NCBI RefSeq assembly: GCF_000379765.1
Contig: NZ_KB903443.1
Coordinates: forward strand, 458,952 to 522,951
Source: Flexithrix dorotheae DSM 6795
Lineage (GTDB): Bacteria > Bacteroidota > Bacteroidia > Cytophagales > Flammeovirgaceae
DNA: 64,000 nt
Direction: 5' to 3'
In this document: positions 47,601 to 56,243 of the stretch, piece by piece
Position numbering within the stretch: position 1 is the first letter of the stretch
How the letters are laid out: every line of letters starts with the position of its first letter
Notes under the pieces: generated by a model
Databases searched by the model: none
Told to the model about the DNA's origin: nothing
The model's input: only the letters and a program-made list of their open reading frames with translations
Made by a program: the position numbers and the translations under genes

Positions 47601-48045
47601 TGTTTTTTACAGCGGCAATAGCTTCATCTTTTTCTGTTGCAGAAACCTCAAGAAATCCATTTTCTGTATATCTCCTGGCCGTCTCTTTTACTACAGCAAA
47701 TGCCTGAGGTAGCACATCCATCAACACTTTTTCCAGCTCTTTGTTCCGGTCTTCCTCCAGTTTATCAATTTCCTGAAAAACAGTTTCTTTTTCTTCTATA
47801 TCCAGATCAGGATTATCCTCAATCTTTTTATGCAGGGCCTCGATTTTTGTATCAATGTCTTTTAAATATTCATCAATAATTCCCTGTAATCTGGGAGTTT
47901 CGGCCCTTAGTTCATCATCAGATAATTGTGCAAGTTTTGTAAACTCACTGTTTATTACATCTACCAAAGGACCTATTTCTTTTAGATCTTTATCCGATTT
48001 GGTACCAAATAATTTTGTAAAAACTTTAGTAACCAGGTTTATCAT
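44683..48045 (-). CDS. secA: Preprotein translocase ATPase SecA
   Basis: A 1120-residue SecA, the motor that pushes preproteins through SecYEG. Walker A GEGKT is at 198-202 in [17 protein letters not shown], and the DEAD-box equivalent appears in [23 protein letters not shown]. Later motifs are [12 protein letters not shown] and [14 protein letters not shown]. The protein is longer than the E. coli enzyme (901) because of an N-terminal helical insert (about 55-110) and a long insert within the nucleotide-binding region, as usual for Bacteroidota. The C-terminus lacks the zinc-binding CxCxnCH tail and ends in a basic/acidic strand-rich segment. It has its own promoter and shares a terminator with the bat-side gene. 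Confidence 0.98.
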   Translation of the reverse strand: [1120 protein letters not shown]

Positions 48046-48369
48046 ATTATTTTATAAATTTTAATACAGAATTGAGCATTACCAAAGCCATTATTTCTGG
48101 GCTTCTGGAAATGCTACAAATTTACAAATAGAATTTCAGAATCGCTTCCTCTAAAGCCATGCTATTTTAAAAATCACTGCCAAATCGGCACAAACGCTAA
48201 AAATATCTTAATTCATTTTGATATTTCCTTTAATTTCCCACTTAAGTCCCCACCCTTTCAATCTTAATTTCCTTAGCCCTAATTATTAAAAAAGTACCAC
48301 ATTTTATTTGATAAATCAGTAATATTAGCTTACTTTCCCCAAAAAATACAAAGAAGCTCAAATTGTAAC
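48046..48369. other. Divergent intergenic region, 324 bp, secA / Sua5-like gene
   Basis: It holds the secA promoter. The right half, ahead of 48370, is AT-rich with no clean TAnnTTTG match. No other structure is seen. Confidence 0.5.
48117..48124 (-). promoter_or_regulatory. -7 promoter element of secA
   Basis: The minus strand reads TAAATTTG (TAnnTTTG) about 72 bases before the ATG, giving a leader of about 65 nt. No clear -33 TTG is seen. Confidence 0.5.
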
Positions 48370-48996
48370 ATGGCTGATTTTATCAATATTAACCCAGATA
48401 ACCCGCAAGAAAAAAAAATACTCAATGTGGTTGATGTATTGCGGGCTGGAGGCCTGGTGATTTACCCTACAGATACTATTTATGCTATTGGTTGTGATAT
48501 TTATAATACAAAGGCAATCAGCCGTCTTTGCAGGTTAAAAGGAGTAAAACCTGACAAATTGGACTTCTCCTTTATTTGTTATGATTTAAGTGAGATTAGT
48601 AATTATGCAAAAAGAATTAGCAATCCGGTATTTAAACTAATGAAAAAAACACTTCCCGGACCTTATACCTTTATCCTGGAATCCAGCTCCAACGTTCCCA
48701 AAATTTTTGGAATTAAGAAAAAACAGGTAGGGATACGGGTTCCTGATAATAATATACCCAGAAATATTGTAAAAGAGCTCGGTAACCCCATCCTCACTAC
48801 TTCAATACGGGATGAAGATGAGATCGTGGAATACTTTACTGATCCTGAATTAATATTAGAAAAATACAATAATCTGGTGGAAGCAGTGGTGGATGGAGGT
48901 TATGGCAACAATGTTCCATCAACCATTCTTGATTGTACAAATGATCATATTGAAATTATAAGGCAAGGCTTGGGTGAAATTGATGATTTTTTATAA
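48370..48996 (+). CDS. Sua5/YciO/YrdC family protein (L-threonylcarbamoyladenylate synthase-type)
   Basis: A 208-residue protein of the YrdC fold. The nucleotide-binding signature is [17 protein letters not shown] (about 27-43), followed by [23 protein letters not shown] (about 56-78), [14 protein letters not shown] (about 97-110) and VGIRVPDN (about 120-127). Its SPTDTIYGL-like start and basic pocket suggest a role in tRNA t6A37 synthesis. The KxxxP-type wording and length are closer to YciO than to TsaC, and YciO activity is weaker and less certain. I therefore leave the gene unnamed. The terminal residues (SATILDC-like: [10 protein letters not shown]) match the family. Confidence 0.88.
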   Translation: MADFININPDNPQEKKILNVVDVLRAGGLVIYPTDTIYAIGCDIYNTKAISRLCRLKGVKPDKLDFSFICYDLSEISNYAKRISNPVFKLMKKTLPGPYTFILESSSNVPKIFGIKKKQVGIRVPDNNIPRNIVKELGNPILTTSIRDEDEIVEYFTDPELILEKYNNLVEAVVDGGYGNNVPSTILDCTNDHIEIIRQGLGEIDDFL

Positions 48997-49365
48997 CTTT
49001 TTTTAAAAAAAAATTCCCGATGCCTATAATTATCGTTAATTTCGAAACTCTTAAAAATTCTACTAAATTTATTTAGGATAGCCTGTTATTTAAATAAAAT
49101 AATATTTTTTTGTACTATTCTAATATTTTCCAATTCCTTTAATTTCATTAACTTTTTAAAGTTTAACCGGCTAATCCATAGCCTTAGAATTGCAGTTTAA
49201 AATTCAAAAAACTTACATTAAAGTAAAATTTCATCTTATACAATAAATTAATGACCAAAAAGCTTTGAGGCTAATAATAAAAATCCACTGGTTTTGATGC
49301 TTAAACTCAAACTACTTCTAATTAAAAAAATCTAAATCCATTTATTCATTTAATTTAAATCCATT
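48997..49365. other. Intergenic region, 369 bp
   Basis: A very AT-rich spacer with long T and A runs and no ORF. It must hold the promoter of ugd, but no exact TAnnTTTG was found. Confidence 0.5.
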
Positions 49366-50679
49366 ATGAATATTGCTGTAGTCGGTACAGGTTATGTAGG
49401 TCTCGTTACAGGGACTTGTTTAGCAGAAACAGGTAATAATGTTATCTGTGTGGACATCAATGAAAAGAAGGTTAAAAAGATGCAGGAAGGAGAAGTTCCT
49501 ATCTATGAACCAAATCTGGATGTCATGTTCGAAAGAAACATAAAAGCCGGCAGATTAACATTTACAACAGAACTGAAAGAAGCTGTAGATGAGGCTTCCA
49601 TTATCTTTTTAGCATTGCCTACTCCTCCAGGGGAAGACGGATCTGCAGATCTTTCTTATGTATTAAATGTAGCTGAAGAACTGGGTAAAATAATTACCGA
49701 ATATAAGGTAATTGTAGACAAAAGTACTGTACCAGTTGGAACTGCAGAAAAGGTTCAGGCCAAAGTGGCTGAAAATGCCAAAGTCGATTTTGATGTAGTT
49801 TCCAACCCTGAATTTCTACGAGAAGGTTTTGCGGTAAGTGATTTCATGAAACCTGACAGAATTGTAATTGGAGCAAGTTCAGAAGCAGCAAAAGCATTAA
49901 TGGGAGCTTTGTATAAGCCTTATGTAAGGCAGGGGAATCCAATTATTTTTATGGATGAAAAATCTGCAGAACTTACCAAATATGCTGCGAATTCATTCCT
50001 GGCAACAAAAATCACTTTTATGAATGAAGTAGCCAATTTTTGTGAAAAAGTGGGTGCTGATGTAGACAAAGTGAGAATTGGAATTGGTACTGATACCAGA
50101 ATTGGAAAAAGGTTCTTATTCCCGGGAATTGGTTATGGAGGAAGTTGTTTTCCAAAAGACGTACAGGCTTTGGTAAAATCAGGAAGAGAACAGGATTTTG
50201 ATTTCCATATTTTAAATTCAGTAATGGAAATCAATGAAAAACAAAAAACAGTTATCGTTCCTAAAATTAAAGCCTACTTTAATAATGATTTAAAAGGGAA
50301 AAAACTGGCACTTTGGGGATTGGCATTTAAACCTGACACAGACGATATCAGAGAAGCTCCTGCTTTATATATTATAAACGAACTTGTTGCTGCAGGAGCT
50401 GAAATTGTGGCTTATGATCCGGAAGCGATGGAAAATGTTCAGGAACTTTTAGGTGACAAAATTAAATATGCAAAAGGTCACTATGAAGCAGTGGAAGGCG
50501 TAGATGCTCTGATTGTAGCTACAGAATGGTCCCTATTCAGAGTACCTGACTTTGGTAAACTGGCTAACTCTATGAATGCCAAGGTAATTTTTGATGGAAG
50601 AAACCTTTATGATCTATCCGAAATGAAAGAACTTGGTTTCTACTATGCCAGTATAGGTAGAGATTTGATAAAACCTTGA
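49366..50679 (+). CDS. ugd: UDP-glucose 6-dehydrogenase
   Basis: A 437-residue NAD-dependent enzyme that oxidises UDP-glucose to UDP-glucuronate. The Rossmann motif GTGYVGLVTG is at 7-16, the central-domain helix contains KYAANSFLATKITFMNE (about 205-221), and the catalytic cysteine lies in GIGYGGSCFPKD (about 253-264). The C-terminal domain has LWGLAFKPDTDDIREAPA (about 315-332). Length and start are standard. It is followed after 79 bp by UDP-glucuronate decarboxylase, whose substrate it makes. The hairpin between the two could reduce read-through. It is cytoplasmic, feeding surface polysaccharide. Confidence 0.97.
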   Translation: MNIAVVGTGYVGLVTGTCLAETGNNVICVDINEKKVKKMQEGEVPIYEPNLDVMFERNIKAGRLTFTTELKEAVDEASIIFLALPTPPGEDGSADLSYVLNVAEELGKIITEYKVIVDKSTVPVGTAEKVQAKVAENAKVDFDVVSNPEFLREGFAVSDFMKPDRIVIGASSEAAKALMGALYKPYVRQGNPIIFMDEKSAELTKYAANSFLATKITFMNEVANFCEKVGADVDKVRIGIGTDTRIGKRFLFPGIGYGGSCFPKDVQALVKSGREQDFDFHILNSVMEINEKQKTVIVPKIKAYFNNDLKGKKLALWGLAFKPDTDDIREAPALYIINELVAAGAEIVAYDPEAMENVQELLGDKIKYAKGHYEAVEGVDALIVATEWSLFRVPDFGKLANSMNAKVIFDGRNLYDLSEMKELGFYYASIGRDLIKP

Positions 50680-50691
50680 TAATTATATGAC

Positions 50692-50721
50692 AGCCGGTTA
50701 CAATCGTGCACCGGCTTTTTA
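50692..50721 (+). terminator. Hairpin/attenuator between ugd and UDP-xylose synthase gene
   Basis: AGCCGGT (50692-50698) pairs with ACCGGCT (50710-50716) across an 11-nt loop, followed by TTTTT. It looks like a terminator, yet only 42 bp remain to the next start, so it may be a partial terminator that sets the ratio of the two enzymes. Confidence 0.65.
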
Positions 50722-50758
50722 AATAGAAAAATTCAAAACAATTAAAAAACCTTAACAC

Positions 50759-51697
50759 ATGAAGAGGGTACTAATCACAGGAGCAGCCGGTTTTTTAGGT
50801 TCGCACCTTTGCGATAAATTTATTGATAATGGTTATCACGTAATAGGAATGGACAATCTTATTACAGGTAACCTTGATAATATTGAACATTTATTTAAAT
50901 TGAAACAATTTGAGTTTTATCATCATGATGTTTCAAAGTTTGTACATGTTCCCGGAGAATTAGATTACATTGTTCATTTCGCCTCTCCGGCAAGTCCAAT
51001 TGACTATCTGAAAATTCCAATTCAGACCCTGAAAGTTGGGTCTTTAGGCACGCATAACCTTTTAGGTTTGGCTAGAGCGAAAAGTGCAAGAATAATAGTA
51101 GCTTCCACTTCAGAGGTTTATGGAGATCCGGATGTTCATCCTCAAAAGGAAGAATATTGGGGAAATGTAAACTCTGTAGGTCCTAGAGGAGTTTACGATG
51201 AAGCCAAAAGATTTCAGGAAGCCATTACGATGGCCTACCATACCTACCATGGCCTTGAAACAAGAATGGTAAGAATTTTCAACACTTATGGTCCAAGAAT
51301 GAGGCTGGATGATGGAAGAGCACTTCCTGCATTCATGAGCCAGGCATTAATGGGTGAGGATTTAACCGTTTTTGGTGATGGAAGTCAAACCAGATCTTTC
51401 TGTTATGTTGATGATCTTGTTGAGGGAATTTACAGACTACTTTTAAGTGATTATGCTTTACCGGTAAATATTGGAAACCCTAGTGAAATTACCATTAAAG
51501 AATTTGCAGAGGAGATTATCAAGCTAACAGGTACTGATAACAAGGTAGTTTATAAAGATTTACCTAAGGACGATCCTAAGCAAAGATGCCCCGATATTAC
51601 AAAAGCCAAAGAAATTTTAGGATGGGAACCTAAAGTGGATAGAAGTGAAGGATTGAAAAGGACATATGAGTACTTCAAAAACAAATTAGGCAAATAG
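50759..51697 (+). CDS. UDP-glucuronate decarboxylase (UDP-xylose synthase)
   Basis: A 312-residue short-chain dehydrogenase of the UXS type. It has the N-terminal NAD motif GAAGFLGSH (8-16), [20 protein letters not shown] (about 74-93, characteristic of UXS), STSEVYGDP (about 118-126), the catalytic Tyr/Lys pair in GVYDEAKR (about 145-152) and [10 protein letters not shown] (about 173-182). It decarboxylates UDP-glucuronate to UDP-xylose. Placed right after ugd, the pair makes UDP-xylose from UDP-glucose, for capsule, exopolysaccharide or glycan modification. No glycosyltransferase is adjacent. Confidence 0.95.
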   Translation: MKRVLITGAAGFLGSHLCDKFIDNGYHVIGMDNLITGNLDNIEHLFKLKQFEFYHHDVSKFVHVPGELDYIVHFASPASPIDYLKIPIQTLKVGSLGTHNLLGLARAKSARIIVASTSEVYGDPDVHPQKEEYWGNVNSVGPRGVYDEAKRFQEAITMAYHTYHGLETRMVRIFNTYGPRMRLDDGRALPAFMSQALMGEDLTVFGDGSQTRSFCYVDDLVEGIYRLLLSDYALPVNIGNPSEITIKEFAEEIIKLTGTDNKVVYKDLPKDDPKQRCPDITKAKEILGWEPKVDRSEGLKRTYEYFKNKLGK

Positions 51698-51857
51698 ATC
51701 ATTTAATAAAATTTGAAAAAGACTTGGTTTCATAATAATAATTTTCCAGTCAAATTATTTATTTCTGAACAATTCAAAAGCAGAAACCCAAAGTAGTTGC
51801 TTTTTATTTTGTATCATCCAAGTTCCTTTAAATATCAATTATTATTATATTAAGTGT

Positions 51858-51865
51858 TATATTTG
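51858..51865 (+). promoter_or_regulatory. -7 promoter element of the TerB-like gene
   Basis: TATATTTG (TAnnTTTG) lies 27 bases ahead of ATG 51892. The in-frame TTG at 51868 would fall at the transcript start, which supports the ATG. Confidence 0.5.
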
Positions 51866-51891
51866 TTTTGCACAAGTTTTTATTTTCTAAT

Positions 51892-52257
51892 ATGACAAGT
51901 GAAGAGAAAAAGGCATATTTACTTCTTAAATCTGTAATTTTCCATTACCATGGACTGGATGAGGATGAACAAAAAATTCTTGATGAAACAGCTGATAATC
52001 TAAGTGCCCATAAGGAATTAGAGTGGGCGAATGAATTTATTTCAGAAGATTATTATACAGCCTTCGACAGAGCCAGAGACTATTTAAAGGACATTATGAA
52101 TGGGCTGGCTAAAGAAGAAAGACTTTCTTACCTCAGTATGGTGTGGGATGCCAATAATAAAAAAGGTTACATTAGTGAAATGGAAGCTACTGCTATGTTA
52201 AAATTGGCCAAAGATTGGCAAATTGAACGGGATCTAATTGAAATGATTAAACGTTAA
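51892..52257 (+). CDS. TerB-like helical protein
   Basis: A 121-residue all-helical cytoplasmic protein. The order of helices and the acidic residues in EKKAYLLLKSVIFHYHGLDEDEQ (about 4-26) and YLSMVWDANNKKGYISEMEATAMLKLAKDW (about 82-111) resemble the tellurite-resistance TerB family, in which paired acidic loops bind metal. That assignment is by pattern only. It is a single-gene unit with its own promoter and terminator. No other ter gene is nearby. ATG 51892 is preferred to TTG 51868. Confidence 0.6.
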   Translation: MTSEEKKAYLLLKSVIFHYHGLDEDEQKILDETADNLSAHKELEWANEFISEDYYTAFDRARDYLKDIMNGLAKEERLSYLSMVWDANNKKGYISEMEATAMLKLAKDWQIERDLIEMIKR

Positions 52258-52276
52258 TTTGCTACTGTTATAAATT

Positions 52277-52315
52277 AAAAAAAGGGGAATCAAAAATTTT
52301 TGATTCCCCTTTTTT
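52277..52315. terminator. Bidirectional terminator after the TerB-like gene
   Basis: AAAAAGGGGAATCAAAAA pairs with TTTTTGATTCCCCTTTTT, a stem of about 19 bp with almost no loop. It serves this gene and the convergent dipeptidase gene. Confidence 0.9.
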
Positions 52316-52330
52316 GCGGACTTCCCAAAA

Positions 52331-53398
52331 CTATTTCCATGCATTTTTCAAAAACCTGATCCAGTTTTTATACATAATATTTTCGATGTCCTCTTCTTTA
52401 TAGCCTCTTTCTTTCAATAATCCCGGCACTTTCTGAAGATCTGTGATGGTCTCTAGATCATGGGGACATTGTTCCTTTCCAAATCCTCCATCCAGATCAG
52501 TCCCAATTCCGGAATGAAGAGAATTTCCTGCAATCTGACAAACCCTGTCGATATTATCAATCAGCTGAATCAATGAAACATGCTCATCTACTGGATTGGA
52601 TTTTCCTCTTACCCAGCCGGGCACCATCATCCATGCATCCAATGCCCCGCCTATTACTGCTCCACGGTTAATTAATTCTTTAATTTGCTCGTCAGCAAAT
52701 TGCCTGTTATGTGGTACCAGTGCACGACAATTGGAATGGCTTGCCCAAACATGGCCCTGAAAATTATTCATGGCTTCCCAAAAACTTTCATCACACAAAT
52801 GTGTTGCATCCAAAATTATATTGAGATTTTCCATCTCTTTTAATAACTCCCGCCCTTTTTTACCAAGACCACCTTCCGAATCCGTCCCAAAAGCATAAAC
52901 ACCAGGTCCATAATGAGCCGGGCCTAATGCCCTCAATCCCTGCGAATAAGATTTTTCCAGATGCTTCATGGAAACAATGGAATCAGCCCCTTCCAGGCTT
53001 AAAACATACCCAATTGGGTGATCTCCATCAGGATTTTCTAACCACAAATTTAACTGATTTTCTAACTGATCAATATTTGTAATTTGGGTCATTTCCCCCA
53101 AATCTTCCATTACTTTATACCAGGCAAGTTGTCCCTGAGTTTGTGCCCATGCCTGTTCCTGGGATTGCCAACCAGGAAGTAGACTCCCAGGTTTTACATA
53201 TCGGGCAATTTGGGTAGCAACACAAATACCAATTTTTCCCCTTCGCATTTCCGGAAGGCAAACCGTATTTTTTCCCCGATCCGGTTTATCCTCTAGTCCT
53301 TTCTCCAATTTTCTTATTTCAGCGACAGATTTTCTTATATCCCTATTCCATTCAAGGGCATTCATACTTAAATCCAGATGAGCATCAAATACAAACAT
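52331..53398 (-). CDS. Membrane dipeptidase, M19 family
   Basis: A 355-residue metallo-dipeptidase of family M19 (renal dipeptidase type). The N-terminal zinc motif DAHLD (5-9) corresponds to DxHxD; the bridging Glu lies in SLEGADS (about 134-140), and later ligands are in LDATHL (about 197-202) and ASHSNCRALVPHNRQ (about 219-233). The C-terminal IGTDLDGGFG (about 298-307) is also conserved. It hydrolyses dipeptides, including those with a D-residue at the C-terminal position. No signal peptide is seen, so it is probably cytoplasmic. It begins 10 bp after the D-threonine-aldolase-like gene, so the two are an operon for peptides containing D-amino acids. Confidence 0.93.
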   Translation of the reverse strand: MFVFDAHLDLSMNALEWNRDIRKSVAEIRKLEKGLEDKPDRGKNTVCLPEMRRGKIGICVATQIARYVKPGSLLPGWQSQEQAWAQTQGQLAWYKVMEDLGEMTQITNIDQLENQLNLWLENPDGDHPIGYVLSLEGADSIVSMKHLEKSYSQGLRALGPAHYGPGVYAFGTDSEGGLGKKGRELLKEMENLNIILDATHLCDESFWEAMNNFQGHVWASHSNCRALVPHNRQFADEQIKELINRGAVIGGALDAWMMVPGWVRGKSNPVDEHVSLIQLIDNIDRVCQIAGNSLHSGIGTDLDGGFGKEQCPHDLETITDLQKVPGLLKERGYKEEDIENIMYKNWIRFLKNAWK

Positions 53399-53408
53399 CG
53401 ATATAGTT

Positions 53409-54524
53409 TTAATAAGTTATTTTTTTATTTCGTGCAGTAATTTTCCAACTATCTGTCACTTCTTTATTGTTTACAACTAATGCCTCTTCATAAAGGCAGC
53501 AGGTTGGGCAAATGTGCTGAGGAATTCCATATAATACCTCTCCGATCTTCCATTTGGAAGCCTCTTTCGTTTCAATCACCATATGCTCTTCACTATGATT
53601 TACAATTTTGTAATGAGCTATTTGGGGGAAATTTACTCTTGGTTGTGGTTGTTCCGATGCAATTGATTTATAACCCAAATCAAGACAAATCAAATTTTCA
53701 TCTGGTTTGCTTATCACCCTTGTAAGTAAAAGTGCAGCATGATTAAAATGTAAATCTGGAAGTGATTTTTCATAACCCCAATCCCACAAAACGGAAGTTC
53801 CAGGAGCAACTTCCCAACTCTTATTTTTACTGTGGATGGTAAATGTGGGGGTACCACCAGCTACAATTTTAGGAGATCCAAAGCCAAGGTTTTTCAGTTT
53901 TTCAATTAATTGAATCACTTCTTTGAAGGCATTCCTGCATGCAGCTTTTCTTTCCTCAAAATCTGAATGATGAATATGACCATCGTAAATATGTAAACCC
54001 ACCGGAAAAACTCCAGGTAATTCTTCCATCAATTTCCATAGTTCAGAAACACCTTTATTTGGCTGAATACCAGTTCTTTGCATTCCACAATCAATATCCA
54101 CATAAACCTGAATACTTTTTTCTTTACCTGAAAATACTTCAGAAAGATTTTGGATTGTATCAGGGTTATCCACAATTGTAGAAAAGGCTGTTTTAGGAAA
54201 ATTAGAAACCAATTGAAGTAACCTTTGCATATTAATTTCTGATGGCTGAATTGCCAGCAGAATATCGGAACCACCAGATTCGGCTACCATTTCAGCTTCA
54301 GCAATTGTGGCACATTTGAATTTTTCAATTCCATGTGATAGATGAAGTTTAATAATTTCAGAGGTTTTATGAGTTTTTACATGTGGCCTGAGTTGGTTAA
54401 CATTTCCATCCACCAGAGAAATCATCTGCTGGATATTCTCATTAATTAAATGCGGATAAAAAAGTAAAGCAGGAGTATTTATGAATTCTGGATTTTTAAC
54501 CAGAAAATAATCATTTACTAACAT
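53409..54524 (-). CDS. D-TA family PLP enzyme (D-threonine aldolase / D-serine dehydratase-like)
   Basis: A 371-residue fold-type III PLP enzyme. The PLP lysine is in RPHVKTHKT (46-54, K50), followed by KCATIAEAEMVAESGG (about 74-89). GLHIYDGHIHHSD lies near 176-188, and the C-terminal PQHICPTCCLYEEALVV has the His/Cys pair that binds the second metal in DSD1-type enzymes. It should cleave D-3-hydroxy amino acids (D-threonine, D-serine or relatives). Transcribed 10 bp ahead of an M19 dipeptidase, it may degrade the D-amino acid that the dipeptidase releases. The substrate is an inference. Confidence 0.9.
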   Translation of the reverse strand: MLVNDYFLVKNPEFINTPALLFYPHLINENIQQMISLVDGNVNQLRPHVKTHKTSEIIKLHLSHGIEKFKCATIAEAEMVAESGGSDILLAIQPSEINMQRLLQLVSNFPKTAFSTIVDNPDTIQNLSEVFSGKEKSIQVYVDIDCGMQRTGIQPNKGVSELWKLMEELPGVFPVGLHIYDGHIHHSDFEERKAACRNAFKEVIQLIEKLKNLGFGSPKIVAGGTPTFTIHSKNKSWEVAPGTSVLWDWGYEKSLPDLHFNHAALLLTRVISKPDENLICLDLGYKSIASEQPQPRVNFPQIAHYKIVNHSEEHMVIETKEASKWKIGEVLYGIPQHICPTCCLYEEALVVNNKEVTDSWKITARNKKITY

Positions 54525-54569
54525 TAAAAAAGGGATATAGTTATAGTTTGTGGCAACTAAACATAGATT

Positions 54570-55226
54570 TTAAATTGACATTTCAGGAATTTGGCCATTC
54601 ACAATTAAATTCCCCTCAGTTGCTTTTCTAATTTCTTCAATACTAACTCCGGGAGCTCTTTCTACTAATTTAAATCCCTCCTCTACAACCTCCAAAACAG
54701 CTAAATTAGACACAATTTTTTTTACGCATTTAACTCCTGTGATAGGTAGAGAGCATTTTTTTAATAATTTAGATTCACCGGCCTTGTTGGTATGCATCAT
54801 TGCCACAATAATATTTTTTGCAGAAGCTACCAAATCCATGGCACCACCCATTCCCTTTACCATTTTACCAGGAATTTTCCAGTTGGCAATATCCCCATTT
54901 TCAGCAACCTCCATTGCACCCAAAACGGTCAGATCAACATGGCCACCCCTTATCATGGCAAAACTAACTGAGGAATCAAAAATAGAAGAGCCAGCCAATG
55001 TAGTAACTGTTTCTTTTCCAGCATTGATTAAATCAGGATCAACATCTCTTTCCTTCGGGTACGGGCCCATTCCTAACAGGCCGTTTTCAGATTGCAAAGT
55101 AACATTTACCCCTTCAGGGATATAATTTGCTACGAGAGTGGGAATTCCTATTCCCAAATTCACGTAATACCCATCCTGTAATTCCTGGGCAATTCTTTTG
55201 GCAATACCAAATTTATCAAGTGACAT
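54570..55226 (-). CDS. scoB: 3-oxoacid CoA-transferase subunit B
   Basis: A 218-residue CoA-transferase B subunit. The catalytic glutamate is E47 in [12 protein letters not shown], with the usual glycine-rich [13 protein letters not shown] (about 25-37) before it and [18 protein letters not shown] (about 123-140) after it. It forms a heterotetramer with subunit A and transfers CoA between succinyl-CoA and a 3-oxoacid such as acetoacetate. The A-subunit gene, normally directly upstream, is not here: the region upstream (55227-55346) is non-coding and leads to menA. The B subunit alone cannot function, so an A subunit must exist elsewhere. Confidence 0.94.
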   Translation of the reverse strand: MSLDKFGIAKRIAQELQDGYYVNLGIGIPTLVANYIPEGVNVTLQSENGLLGMGPYPKERDVDPDLINAGKETVTTLAGSSIFDSSVSFAMIRGGHVDLTVLGAMEVAENGDIANWKIPGKMVKGMGGAMDLVASAKNIIVAMMHTNKAGESKLLKKCSLPITGVKCVKKIVSNLAVLEVVEEGFKLVERAPGVSIEEIRKATEGNLIVNGQIPEMSI

Positions 55227-55346
55227 ATTATGCGTAGTATTATTGGTTAAAAAAAATAGTAGTGGTTACTTTTATATTGTTGAATTCAATATATAGGTCA
55301 ATTTGATCAGTTCCTAATCGAAAGGTGATTAGGTTTATTAGAAAAA

Positions 55347-56243
55347 TCAAATAATTTGACCTATTCCAAAAGTTAATACAAAAATAAGGGTGGTAAGAGC
55401 CATTTGTTTTAAATACGGATCAAGATCACCTGGTTTTTCATATTTTGAAACCGCATTTCCGTTTTTCAATAGCAGTGGTAGTGCTAATAAAAATAAAAGC
55501 TGCCACCCGGACTGAAAGTTTAAAAGAACATAAGTAAGTGATAATACCATTCCTGATACTAAAAGCAACCAGTGATAAATTCTAGCTTTTTTTCTCCCGA
55601 TTCTCACAGGGATAGACATTTTCCCTGCAATTTTATCAGAAGGAATATCCCTTATATTATTTACATTTAAAACAGCAGTGGCAAATAACCCGCAACTGGT
55701 TGCTGGCAGTAAATTTAACCAATCCCAGGTATTGGTATGTAAATAAAATGTTCCTAAAACCCCCAACCAGCCGAAAAAAATCATTACTGAGATATCTCCC
55801 AAACCGGCATAGCCATATGGACTTGGTCCTGCGGTGTAGGTTATTGCTGCCCCAATAGCCAGAATTCCGAGTATCAGAAAAATCAAAATGTATATGAAAT
55901 TTTCATTTCCAAAAGATACCCAGATTAAACTTAATCCAGAAATTAAGGATAGCGTGGCAAACAGGATCATCGCATTTTTCATTGCCTTGGCTGAGATTTT
56001 CCCAGACTGAACAGCCCGTGAAGGTCCTTCTCGCTCATCGCTATCCGCTCCATGTTTTGAATCACCATAATCATTGGCCAGATTAGAAAGAATCTGTAAA
56101 AAAATTGTAGTGAGTCCACTTAGTAAAAAAACTTCCCATCGGAACATCTTCTGGGAAGCGGCCAAAAAGCTTCCCATCCCAATACAGGCAAGAGACAGTG
56201 GTAAGGTCCTCAATCGGAAAGCTTCTATCCAGTATTTTATCAT
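55347..56243 (-). CDS. menA: 1,4-dihydroxy-2-naphthoate polyprenyltransferase
   Basis: A 298-residue UbiA-family membrane enzyme with about eight helices. The first Asp-rich motif is NLANDYGDSKHGADSDE (about 54-70) and the second NNIRDIPSDKIAGK (about 195-208). It attaches a polyprenyl chain to dihydroxynaphthoate, giving demethylmenaquinone for respiration. The wording of the first motif and GPSRAVQSG match MenA rather than other UbiA members. It is a single gene on the minus strand, 120 bp before scoB; no other men gene is nearby. Confidence 0.94.
   Translation of the reverse strand: MIKYWIEAFRLRTLPLSLACIGMGSFLAASQKMFRWEVFLLSGLTTIFLQILSNLANDYGDSKHGADSDEREGPSRAVQSGKISAKAMKNAMILFATLSLISGLSLIWVSFGNENFIYILIFLILGILAIGAAITYTAGPSPYGYAGLGDISVMIFFGWLGVLGTFYLHTNTWDWLNLLPATSCGLFATAVLNVNNIRDIPSDKIAGKMSIPVRIGRKKARIYHWLLLVSGMVLSLTYVLLNFQSGWQLLFLLALPLLLKNGNAVSKYEKPGDLDPYLKQMALTTLIFVLTFGIGQII

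Noticed and set aside
51892-52257. Tellurite-resistance (ter) locus
   Set aside because: Only one TerB-like gene is present, with none of the other ter genes, so no resistance system can be claimed.
54739-55125. 128-codon plus-strand ORF opposite scoB
   Set aside because: Antisense to a certain gene; no independent support.
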